NCBI GenBank assembly: GCA_021796315.1
Contig: JAJYOH010000008.1
Span: forward strand, 1-34,892
Reading direction: 5' to 3'
Source: Chloroflexota bacterium
GTDB taxonomy: Bacteria; Chloroflexota; Anaerolineae; Anaerolineales; Villigracilaceae
DNA: 34,892 nt
The notes beneath the pieces are model-generated. The model worked only from the letters and a program-made list of their open reading frames with translations. It had not been told where the DNA came from and searched no databases. Made by a program: the position numbers and the translations under genes. The stretch's first letter is position 1, and each line of letters starts with the position of its first letter. This document shows positions 1 through 6,410 of the stretch, piece by piece.

Positions 1-772
1 GTGCAGGCACAACTCCCAGCCACTGTTCCAGCCGCATCGCCTGCGGCAACATCAACACAATCCATCCCCCCCCACCGCCATACCTTTTCCAACAATTCCA
101 CCCACCCTGATACCGCCTGCAGCCACTCCAACATCCAATTGCGATAAAGGTGCTTTTGTCGTCGATGTAACCTACCCGGACAATACCATAGTTACCAGCG
201 GCACGGCTTTCACCAAAACATGGCGACTAAAGAATACCGGCTCCTGTTCGTGGACGCCATCGTATGCCCTCGTTTTCAGAATTGGCGATTCCATGAGTGG
301 CCCGGCTGTTCAGGCTTTGACTGGAAATGTCAACCCTGGCCAGACCGTGGACATATCCGTTAATCTCACAGCCCCGTCTAGCAACGGAACGTATAGAGGC
401 GATTGGGGACTGCGGAATGCAGCTGGCGTTATATTCGCGCAATTTTATGTGCAGATCCAGGTGGGTGGCGGAAGCGGCGGAGGCCCATTTGCCGTGACCA
501 GTGTAAATATGTCGGCTTCTGGAGGTTGTGGCAATTTCACAATTAATGCCAGCATCACTACAAACGGCGCTGGAAGCGTTACCTATCATTGGATACGAAG
601 CGATGGAGCAACTGATACAGCTACGCACCCGGCACTTGTATTTAGCAGTGCAGGAACACAATCTGTGAGCACAAACTGGTATGTTAGTGCACACAACAGT
701 TTCTGGATGGATATTTACATCGACAGTCCTAACCACCAACAGTTTGGACGAGCCAATTTCAATTGCCCGTAA
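1..772 (+). CDS. NBR1-Ig-like domain exported protein, 5'-partial, with probable frameshift in a C tract
   Basis: The gene enters from the left edge and ends at TAA 770-772. From about 143 the reading frame encodes an Ig-like domain of the NBR1 type: FVVDVTYPDNT, then TKTWRLKNTGSCSW, then a GTYRGDWGL strand near the end. This fold is common in secreted Anaerolineae proteins. A GGGSGGG linker (about 467-486) follows, then a second beta-rich domain of about 95 residues with two cysteines that ends in FNCP. Upstream of 143 is a Pro/Thr/Ala linker typical of lipoproteins. That linker reads best in frame 1 before the eight-C run at 66-73 and in frame 2 after it, so one extra C is likely (sequencing error or true frameshift). 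Internal ATGs such as the one at 293 fall mid-domain and are not real starts. The role is probably extracellular; the ligand is unknown. Confidence 0.75.
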   Translation, partial: CRHNSQPLFQPHRLRQHQHNPSPPTAIPFPTIPPTLIPPAATPTSNCDKGAFVVDVTYPDNTIVTSGTAFTKTWRLKNTGSCSWTPSYALVFRIGDSMSGPAVQALTGNVNPGQTVDISVNLTAPSSNGTYRGDWGLRNAAGVIFAQFYVQIQVGGGSGGGPFAVTSVNMSASGGCGNFTINASITTNGAGSVTYHWIRSDGATDTATHPALVFSSAGTQSVSTNWYVSAHNSFWMDIYIDSPNHQQFGRANFNCP

Positions 773-786
773 AATAAAATGGTTTC

Positions 787-820
787 AAAAATCGCTCGAC
801 ATTTTGTCGGGCGATTTTTT
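787..820. terminator. Rho-independent terminator between convergent genes
   Basis: A 12-bp stem (790-801 with 805-816, one T-G wobble, 3-nt TTT loop) is followed by a T run to 820. It is preceded by an A run at 787-790, so it could work in both directions. It lies 15 bp after the NBR1-Ig gene, and its T run reaches the stop codon of the convergent glycosyltransferase gene. Confidence 0.85.
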
Positions 821-1751
821 ATTCATGATACTGAATCGGTTCGACATCTCTTCTCTCTTCCTCTTTCTTCTTTCTTTCCCTCGCATAATAAAACGTCTCG
901 CGCAATTGCGCCGTGAGCAAACTCGATTCACGATAACCCAATCTCGTCCCATGAAATTGCATAAATCTGAACCAAAATATCGAAGCGAGATTTTTCAACA
1001 GCACTCGTTCACGCGCCGCGTGCCACAGGTCGCTGAAAATATTCGCAGCTGTCAGCCGCAGGAAATCATATAAATTGAAATGCGCCTCGGGGTGAATGTT
1101 CTTGAATGCCATCGCTTCGCGGCGATAACGATTGAACACGCCGCGCGGCGTCTCATTGTGCAAATGAACGATCTCCGCCTCCGCCGCATACGCGATGGCA
1201 TATCCCTGCTCCTTCGCCCACTTGGCCCACGCCAAATCCTCCAGCCCGGTCAACGTTTCATCATAGGGATTTTTCTCCCACAAACTTTTTCGGATGGCAG
1301 CATTGGCGTTGTTGCAAAAAGCAGTCGGTTGATTCAGATTGCTCGCATCGGGATACCATTGATGAAAGATCTGCTGTTCCGAAAATTTTGCGAAATCAGG
1401 CCCGCGCTGTTTGCCATAAACCAGCGCGACTTGTTGATTCTCAAATGGACGAAGCAAACTCTCCAGCCAATCAGGATAGACAGGATAAACGTGCGCGCTG
1501 GCGATCACAATGAATTCACGCTTCGCTGCGCGGACCCCGAAATTGAGCGACCGCCCAAACGTAAACTCCGCTGACGGGATTTGCACGATCCTCACCCCAA
1601 ACGACTCGGCAATCGAGACGGTTGAATCTGTCGAACCGGAATCGACCAAAATGATCTCAACATCCTTGACGGTTTGCTGTCGAATCCCCTCCAGCAAACG
1701 AGGGAGATGAATTGATTCGTTGTAAGCTCTAATAACTAATGAACATTCCAT
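819..1751 (-). CDS. Family 2 glycosyltransferase (rhamnosyltransferase-like)
   Basis: 310 residues. The N-terminus MECSLVIRAYNE and DSGSTDST (about residues 37-44) form the nucleotide-sugar binding part of a GT-A fold. The usual metal-binding DxD region appears as SAHVYP, a variant seen in rhamnosyltransferase-like GT2 enzymes. TGLEDLAWA (about 185-193) supplies the ED acidic pair expected for the catalytic base region. There is no membrane segment, and the tail is highly charged (ARERKKKEEERRD). It would add a sugar to a surface glycan or lipid; donor and acceptor cannot be read from sequence. It lies downstream of the sulfotransferase on the same strand, separated by a 550-bp cassette that ends exactly at this ATG, so no native Shine-Dalgarno remains upstream. 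Confidence 0.88.
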   Translation of the reverse strand: MECSLVIRAYNESIHLPRLLEGIRQQTVKDVEIILVDSGSTDSTVSIAESFGVRIVQIPSAEFTFGRSLNFGVRAAKREFIVIASAHVYPVYPDWLESLLRPFENQQVALVYGKQRGPDFAKFSEQQIFHQWYPDASNLNQPTAFCNNANAAIRKSLWEKNPYDETLTGLEDLAWAKWAKEQGYAIAYAAEAEIVHLHNETPRGVFNRYRREAMAFKNIHPEAHFNLYDFLRLTAANIFSDLWHAARERVLLKNLASIFWFRFMQFHGTRLGYRESSLLTAQLRETFYYARERKKKEEERRDVEPIQYHE

Positions 1752-2301
1752 GGCGGGGATCGGGAGTTGTGATTCGGGAATCGGGAAATGAGCTAGTCGG
1801 TTTCAGAAAGATTAAAGTCATATGACGCTGGGACTTCGCGAACGGCATGGCTTGCTCCAGGTTCGTTTTGTCCTTGTTTGCTTTTCTTCAGATAGCCAAT
1901 ATAGCCATTAATCAATTGAGTTAATTTCTCGCCATCCACATCCAACGAATCGAACAGAGCCTTTGAAATAAATTTCATTTCATAGCAAACGACGAGGTGG
2001 CTTAAAGTTTCTTCGAGTGAGCCGCGGGCATTGTAACAAAACCGAATGTTGTCCTGATAATAAAACCGCCCATAACCTTCAGCAATGTTTGCAGGTACGC
2101 TATTTGAGGAACGCCTTAATTGTTGATTTAAATTCCATTTCTCTTCAGGGGGCAATAAAGGCAACACTTCACGATAGACTCGAAGAGCAAAGTCCTTTGC
2201 TTTCTTCCACGCTTCCAGAGTCTCCAAACTCTTTATACTCATAGTTTATTCTCCATATCTACCAACCACGAATCCCGAATTCCCACTTCCGATTCCCGCG
2301 A
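1752..2301 (-). mobile_element. Putative four-helix-bundle cassette with degenerate inverted flanks
   Basis: The segment fills precisely the space between the stop codon of the sulfotransferase (2302-2304) and the start codon of the glycosyltransferase (1749-1751). Its left flank (about 1754-1790) and right flank (about 2266-2304) carry degenerate copies of GATTCGGGAATCGGG in opposite orientation. The only gene inside is the four-helix-bundle ORF at 1793-2242. Related proteins are encoded in 23S rRNA intervening sequences, which also have complementary ends. Mobility is inferred; no transposase or target duplication is seen. Confidence 0.4.
1793..2242 (-). CDS. Four helix bundle protein (23S rRNA intervening-sequence / Avd-like family)
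   Basis: 149 residues. It has the family pattern: LEAWKKAKDFALRVYREV near the N-terminus, then LRRSSNSVPANIAEGYGR (about residues 42-59), then a long helix SLEETLSHLVVCYEMKF and a final YIGYLKKS helix. Known members form pentameric four-helix barrels. They are encoded in 23S rRNA intervening sequences, as Avd accessory proteins of diversity-generating retroelements, or as orphans; orphan function is unknown. No reverse transcriptase, template repeat or rRNA is nearby, so this is the orphan type. A GGAG lies just upstream of the ATG. The last 25 residues beyond the helical core look like a non-conserved tail. Confidence 0.85.
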   Translation of the reverse strand: MSIKSLETLEAWKKAKDFALRVYREVLPLLPPEEKWNLNQQLRRSSNSVPANIAEGYGRFYYQDNIRFCYNARGSLEETLSHLVVCYEMKFISKALFDSLDVDGEKLTQLINGYIGYLKKSKQGQNEPGASHAVREVPASYDFNLSETD

Positions 2302-3159
2302 TCACCAGTCATTATTTTTTTCATATCCCAGTCTCACCAATAAATCGCCTGCGACCTCTTTGAAAATCTTTTTGTGCATATCGGTGAAATACTTTTTCCA
2401 TTCGCCGGTCTTGCCTGAGCGGAAGGTCGGGGATTTATTCGGGTTGATGGAAGATTCAAGAAAGTCAAGAATCTTCTCTCGAGAAATCGTCAGCGGAACG
2501 CGGGCGAGGAAATGATTAATGATGCTGTTCAACGTTGCGGCGCGGTCATTGACCAAATCTTCAAAATGGATCGTCATCACTTCGGGATGATTGAGCCAAT
2601 CCAGATAAGGCACAAAGCGGACGGCGATGTCGGGGAATTCCACATCCACTTCGGGGCGGCCAAGGATGCTGGCTTTGAGACGCGTGTCGAAATCAGGCAG
2701 CGACTGATAATAATCGTGATGAACGTGGCGCGCTTCCATGTCGGTCACGTAGAAAACGTGCGAGACGACCACATCGCGCGGATCGCGGAAGATAAAGTAC
2801 GGGACGAAAGCAGGCTTAATTAAACGGTCAACCGCTTCGGGGCGGGCGAAGAGATGCGCCGAGGCAACGTCGCACGGACGCAGCGAATCGAGCCAATCCA
2901 GCGCCTGTTGCGACGTGCGCTTGCGTCCGCTTTCGCCTTCGTATTCGGCATAGAAGGAATGCAGGCGAGTGGAGAACGGCGCGACCTTCGAGAAGCCGAG
3001 CAGAATCTGGTCGAGCAGATGCGTACCGCTTTTGGGGAAGGAAATGCCGATCAGGATCGGCCAGCCGTTTTCCGGCGCAGGCAGGGACGCAAAGCGGGCG
3101 CGTTGGGAAAGTTTTTCGGTCTGGTAAACAAGCGAACGGGAGGATGATTTCAAGTTCAT
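2302..3159 (-). CDS. PAPS-dependent sulfotransferase
   Basis: 285 residues, the usual length for a single-domain cytosolic sulfotransferase. The 5'-phosphosulfate loop is FPKSGTHLLD (residues 41-50), the 3'-phosphate site is FRDPRDVVVSH (124-134), and the C-terminal PAPS loop is RSGKTGEWKKYF (247-258). A histidine at about 102 (SAHLF) is in position to act as catalytic base. The enzyme would move sulfate from PAPS to a hydroxyl of a carbohydrate or small molecule. The glycosyltransferase downstream on the same strand suggests a surface glycan substrate, but this is inference. The start has no clear Shine-Dalgarno and is divergent from the plsC-like gene. Confidence 0.9.
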   Translation of the reverse strand: MNLKSSSRSLVYQTEKLSQRARFASLPAPENGWPILIGISFPKSGTHLLDQILLGFSKVAPFSTRLHSFYAEYEGESGRKRTSQQALDWLDSLRPCDVASAHLFARPEAVDRLIKPAFVPYFIFRDPRDVVVSHVFYVTDMEARHVHHDYYQSLPDFDTRLKASILGRPEVDVEFPDIAVRFVPYLDWLNHPEVMTIHFEDLVNDRAATLNSIINHFLARVPLTISREKILDFLESSINPNKSPTFRSGKTGEWKKYFTDMHKKIFKEVAGDLLVRLGYEKNNDW

Positions 3160-3248
3160 GGGAATATTTAACCACAGAATCGCAAAGCCCGTTTATATGA
3201 GATACTTGCGGCGCGAAAGCGTGTTATCACTTTCGACAAAGGATGCAA

Positions 3249-3833
3249 ATGAAATTAACGATTTTCAATACCCCCGTTCTCAGCCCGCTCCTGCACCTGC
3301 TTGCAAAAGCAAGTTTGCGCGTGACCGGCTGGAAAGTGGAGGGACAATTCCCCGACCTGCCCAAGTTCGTGGTGATCGGCGCGCCGCACACATCCAACTG
3401 GGATTTTATGATGTTCCTGGCCGTGATCTTTCAACAACGCGCGAATGTGCGCTTCATGGGCAAGTCAAGCTTATTCAACAATCCGTTCGGATGGTTCTTC
3501 CGTTGGTGCGGAGGCATTCCCGTAGACCGGTCAAAATCGCAGGGATTGGTGGAACAAATGGTGCAGGCCTGCCATGAATCGGAGCGCTTTGTTTTGACGA
3601 TTGCGCCCGAAGGCACGCGCGACAAAGTCCGGGAATGGAAACGCGGTTTTTATCACATCGCCAAAAACTCAAAGATCCCGGTGGTGATGGCTGTGGTTGA
3701 TGGGATGAGAAAAGTGGTCGGCGTTGGGCAGATATTTCACCCGACCGACGATATCGAAGCCGATATGAAAGCCATCCAGGGATTCTTCGCGGGCATGGTG
3801 GGAATCAATGCGATGCAAACAAGTGAGTTGTAG
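3249..3833 (+). CDS. PlsC-like 1-acyl-sn-glycerol-3-phosphate acyltransferase
   Basis: 194 residues from the chosen start. The acyltransferase motif I is HTSNWD (residues 47-52, H-x4-D), motif II is GGIPVDRS (88-95), and motif III is APEGTRDK (119-126). The family transfers acyl chains to lysophosphatidate in phospholipid synthesis; this short form is typical of the bacterial PlsC-like group whose exact acceptor is often unproven. ATG 3249 is preferred over ATG 3243 because AAAGGA (3238-3243) sits 5 nt upstream of it. The last 197 bases of the gene (from 3637) recur at 4413-4609, where they are joined to a broken toxin gene. Confidence 0.9.
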   Translation: MKLTIFNTPVLSPLLHLLAKASLRVTGWKVEGQFPDLPKFVVIGAPHTSNWDFMMFLAVIFQQRANVRFMGKSSLFNNPFGWFFRWCGGIPVDRSKSQGLVEQMVQACHESERFVLTIAPEGTRDKVREWKRGFYHIAKNSKIPVVMAVVDGMRKVVGVGQIFHPTDDIEADMKAIQGFFAGMVGINAMQTSEL

Positions 3834-3837
3834 CGTG
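3637..3837 (+). repeat. Direct repeat copy 1: 3' end of plsC-like gene
   Basis: 201 bases that match 4413-4613 without gaps at about 90 percent identity (about 19 mismatches by eye). The first 140 bases hold only four differences. Most differences are silent third-position changes and the rest cluster in the last 50 bases. Confidence 0.95.
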
Positions 3838-3929
3838 TTAGTCCCGATACAGCGCTTTACGACTACTTGACCAACACGGAACGTTTCTGATTTTAGGTAA
3901 CCGCTTTAGCGGATAGTATTGGAATTTGC

Positions 3930-3935
3930 TATAAT
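3930..3935 (+). promoter_or_regulatory. Extended -10 promoter for mntA, probably leaderless
   Basis: TGCTATAAT (3927-3935) is a perfect extended -10 element. Only six bases separate it from ATG 3942, so the expected transcription start coincides with the start codon. A small palindrome CCGCTTTAGCGG (3901-3912) lies just upstream and could be an operator; that is speculation. Confidence 0.65.
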
Positions 3936-3941
3936 CAAACT

Positions 3942-4259
3942 ATGAACACGGTGAAAATCAAAATTCCAAAATCCAAGGTCGCAGACTTTTGCAAACGATG
4001 GAGTGTCTCTGAGTTTGCAATTTTCGGTTCTGCATTGCGTTCTGATTTTCGCCCTGACAGCGATGTGGATATATTAGTTTCATTTGCTCCCAATGCAAAA
4101 ATATCCCTGTTTGAAATGGCACGCATGCAAGATGAACTTAAGACTATCTTTGGCCGCGATGTGGATTTAATCAGCAAGCGTGGTGTGGAAACCAGCCGCA
4201 ACTATCTCCGACGGAAAGCGATTTTAGAATCAGCACAGGTGATCCATGTCGCGCGATGA
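3942..4259 (+). CDS. mntA: MntA-type nucleotidyltransferase antitoxin
   Basis: 105 residues, the usual size for the small minimal nucleotidyltransferases paired with HepT. The catalytic GS-x10-DxD motif is intact: FGSALRSDFRPDSDVDILV (about residues 29-47), with a third acidic residue in GRDVDLIS. Characterised MntA antitoxins add AMP to a tyrosine of HepT and so silence its RNase activity. The gene overlaps hepT by 14 bases, the normal arrangement for this pair. Transcription probably starts at the ATG itself. The antitoxin looks complete even though its partner is broken. Confidence 0.9.
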   Translation: MNTVKIKIPKSKVADFCKRWSVSEFAIFGSALRSDFRPDSDVDILVSFAPNAKISLFEMARMQDELKTIFGRDVDLISKRGVETSRNYLRRKAILESAQVIHVAR

Positions 4260-4476
4260 CACCTATTTGGTGGACATTCTCGAATCCGCAAAAATCGCGC
4301 TGGATTATGTCTTCGACAAGAGTTGGGATGAATTTTACGAAGATGTCCAGTGCCAGGATGCGGTTGTTCGCCGCATTGAAATTATCGGCGAAGCAGCGCG
4401 GCGGGTTTCTCAGGAAACGCGGTTTCTATCACATCGCCAAAAACTCGAAGATCCCGGTGGTGATGGCTGTGGTTGA
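4246..4476 (+). pseudogene. hepT: HepT-like RNase toxin, truncated by recombination with plsC 3' end
   Basis: The first 58 or so codons encode a normal HepT N-terminus (MSRDDTYLVDILESAKIALD, then VVRRIEIIGEAARRVSQET). From 4413 the DNA is the plsC-like 3' end in another frame, so the ORF continues with FLSHRQKLEDPGGDGCG and stops at 4474-4476. HepT proteins are normally 110-140 residues and carry the HEPN RNase motif R-x4-6-H in the second half, along with the tyrosine that MntA modifies. Both are missing, so the toxin should be inactive. An assembly chimera is the main alternative to a real rearrangement. Confidence 0.88.
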
Positions 4477-4613
4477 CGGGATGAGAAAAGTGGTCGGCGT
4501 TGGGCAGATATTTCACCCGACCGACGATATCGAAGCTGATATGAAAGCCATCCAGGGATTCTTTGCAGGTGTTGTGGGAATCAATGCTACACTGACAAGT
4601 AAACTATAACGTG
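4413..4613 (+). pseudogene. Direct repeat copy 2: plsC-like 3' fragment fused to hepT
   Basis: The segment encodes the last 65 or so residues of a PlsC-like protein (RGFYHIAKNSKIPVVMA onward) and ends at TAA 4607-4609, without motifs I to III. The protein differs from copy 1 at only a few residues near the end, while the DNA differs mostly at silent positions. It therefore diverged as part of a working gene before losing its 5' part. It is out of frame with hepT and has no start of its own. Confidence 0.9.
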
Positions 4614-4659
4614 GGGCCCAATCAGCTTTTCTAAAAGAATCTAGGTCAAACAGGCATTG

Positions 4660-4688
4660 TTGATTTCGGGGAAGATTGGAGCTATACT
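4660..4688 (+). promoter_or_regulatory. Promoter for the lysozyme-like lipoprotein gene
   Basis: TTGATT (4660-4665), a 17-bp spacer and TATACT (4683-4688) fit a sigma-70 type promoter. An AAAGGA ribosome site at 4722-4727 precedes the ATG pair at 4736/4739. Confidence 0.6.
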
Positions 4689-4735
4689 ATCAACAAATAG
4701 TGTACATTAGTTGAACCAAGGGAAAGGATAAATAA

Positions 4736-6148
4736 ATGATGAATTTCTTCTCTATGAGAAAAAGATGGTTCCTGTTAACAATTGGTTTATGTTTCTTTTT
4801 ACTTGTCGGTTGTGAGCCATCAAAAACAACCGAAATTCCTCTCCAAGTCGATCCAAACATAAGCAGACAAGACGCAACTTGTCCAGGAACATCTTTACCA
4901 TGGGATTTAAGTTATTTACCAAATGATTCCAAGAGTACCATCGATCAAATTAATATTATTCTTCAAAATACAGGGCTTACTGAGCAAGGTGAAGCAATAT
5001 TAACTCTATCTAAGCAGTATGGAATTAACCCAGCCTTTGCACTTTCAATGTTTAGGAAAGAGGCATCTTTTGCAGCACATGACACCCGCGCCTATAGCAA
5101 CAACAACCCTGGAAACATAAATGCTACTGGCAATTGTAAAGGATTACAGGCGAACCAGTCTTGTAATGGCGTCTATGGCGAGATAAGTACAGATGGTCGT
5201 TTTGGAAAATATCAAAGCATGGCTGATGGCATCAAAGCCTATTATGTTTTACTATCATCTGAATACCAACCGGATACCAAGCACAATTGTGCTGACATTA
5301 CTTGCATAATCACAATCTATGCACCTTCAAGCGAAAACAATACAGCAAAATATATTCAGCAGGTCTCGGATTGGACACAAGAATATCAATGCAAAATATT
5401 AGGTATAGAAAAGCCAGCAATTCTTTCGGCGGCTCCCGCACAACCTCAAATCAGTTCCACTCTGACATCTGCGACAGTAAAGGCCCCCTCTAATAACTCA
5501 CCAGATGTAGTAGGGCAAAATTTCAGCGGTCAAGGGCCAGAAACATGGCCTATACAAAAAAAAACCGGAATGGCTCTTGTGCATGTAAAGGCCGAAAACT
5601 GTTTCAACTTAACTCTTTCGGGAAAAGGACAAAATATTGATTATTTACCAAACACATACTCAAGTACTGATCAATTTAAAGATCAGTTTCAATATTATGA
5701 TGTATTTGGTTTTTCCCAATTTTTACCTATCCAAAATTGGGAGGCAAATACCATAATAGATTATCCCATACCCTATCCAAATTATAATTCCCCACCACAG
5801 ACAGAAGTGCTCAGAGTAGAACAGGTAACATCCGATTGTTCTTGGGAAGTATCTGTTTTGCCCATGAGCGCTGCTAGAACAATTTCTGCCGGGCAACTGA
5901 TTAGCGGAAAATATAACGATGTGATTGCTGTAGCAAATAATTTAAATGGGCTTGAATTACTTTTCAACAATCTCGATTCAGAAATGTTACAAGAGTTTGG
6001 AGGCGTTACTGCAGTTGCAAAAGACGGAACTACAACGGGCATAGATCCCGTGCTGGGTACTAAGAGTGAGATTTTTGAGAACCTTCCATCTGGAACAATG
6101 TATTTATTAATTGGCTCTCAAGGCTATTGGGAGCTACAAGGTAAATAA
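4736..6148 (+). CDS. Lipoprotein with lysozyme-like / glucosaminidase-like domain
   Basis: 470 residues. A signal peptide ends in a lipobox (FFLLVGC, Cys26). Residues about 80-220 resemble a lysozyme-fold peptidoglycan hydrolase: GINPAFALSMFRKEASF has a candidate catalytic glutamate (E109), followed by the YSNNNPGNI signature (about 120-128) and a FGKYQSMADGIKAYYVLL segment, as in phage-type glucosaminidases. A Ser/Pro-rich linker (about 225-265) leads to a 200-residue C-terminal domain that I do not recognise. It should sit outside the cytoplasmic membrane and cut or bind cell-wall glycan. The coding DNA is visibly more AT-rich than its neighbours, with many AAT, ATT and TTA codons, which suggests later acquisition. 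Two adjacent ATGs (4736, 4739) are possible starts. Confidence 0.8.
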   Translation: MMNFFSMRKRWFLLTIGLCFFLLVGCEPSKTTEIPLQVDPNISRQDATCPGTSLPWDLSYLPNDSKSTIDQINIILQNTGLTEQGEAILTLSKQYGINPAFALSMFRKEASFAAHDTRAYSNNNPGNINATGNCKGLQANQSCNGVYGEISTDGRFGKYQSMADGIKAYYVLLSSEYQPDTKHNCADITCIITIYAPSSENNTAKYIQQVSDWTQEYQCKILGIEKPAILSAAPAQPQISSTLTSATVKAPSNNSPDVVGQNFSGQGPETWPIQKKTGMALVHVKAENCFNLTLSGKGQNIDYLPNTYSSTDQFKDQFQYYDVFGFSQFLPIQNWEANTIIDYPIPYPNYNSPPQTEVLRVEQVTSDCSWEVSVLPMSAARTISAGQLISGKYNDVIAVANNLNGLELLFNNLDSEMLQEFGGVTAVAKDGTTTGIDPVLGTKSEIFENLPSGTMYLLIGSQGYWELQGK

Positions 6149-6379
6149 GAAATCTCCACCTTCCAGTACTTCTTCTAAAATCATCTTCACCGCATTGGAC
6201 TCTAACAGCTTTTCCATCTCAAACGACTTCAACCTCGTCTGCGTTGTGCGCACAGACGGTTCAAGAAAATCTCCGAATGGCAACGAAGTTCTGAATAATT
6301 GATAATATAAAAATCTGCGCGCGTTGCGTTTGAACTCAGGCGGGACGTCAATTGTTTCAGCCGCTAAAAATTCTTCCAT
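6134..6379 (-). CDS. Small hypothetical protein
   Basis: 81 residues, 31 bases downstream of the CapA-like gene on the same strand and overlapping the 3' end of the convergent lipoprotein gene by 15 bases. The sequence contains RRFLYYQLFRTSLPFGDFL followed by a Glu-rich helical tail. It has the composition of a real soluble protein, but I do not recognise the family. No strong Shine-Dalgarno is present. It may be the remnant of a larger gene or a translationally coupled partner of the CapA-like gene. Confidence 0.4.
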   Translation of the reverse strand: MEEFLAAETIDVPPEFKRNARRFLYYQLFRTSLPFGDFLEPSVRTTQTRLKSFEMEKLLESNAVKMILEEVLEGGDFLFTL

Positions 6380-6410
6380 CGTGAATCTCTGACTACACCG
6401 AGACGAGAAT

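Noticed and set aside
1793..2242. Diversity-generating retroelement suggested by the Avd-like four-helix protein
   Set aside because: No reverse transcriptase, template/variable repeat pair or adenine-biased target is present in the window.
4256..4609. Single reading frame through hepT and the plsC fragment as a new fused gene
   Set aside because: Its first 50 or so codons are the wrong frame of hepT, so only the plsC-derived part is meaningful; it lacks all acyltransferase motifs.
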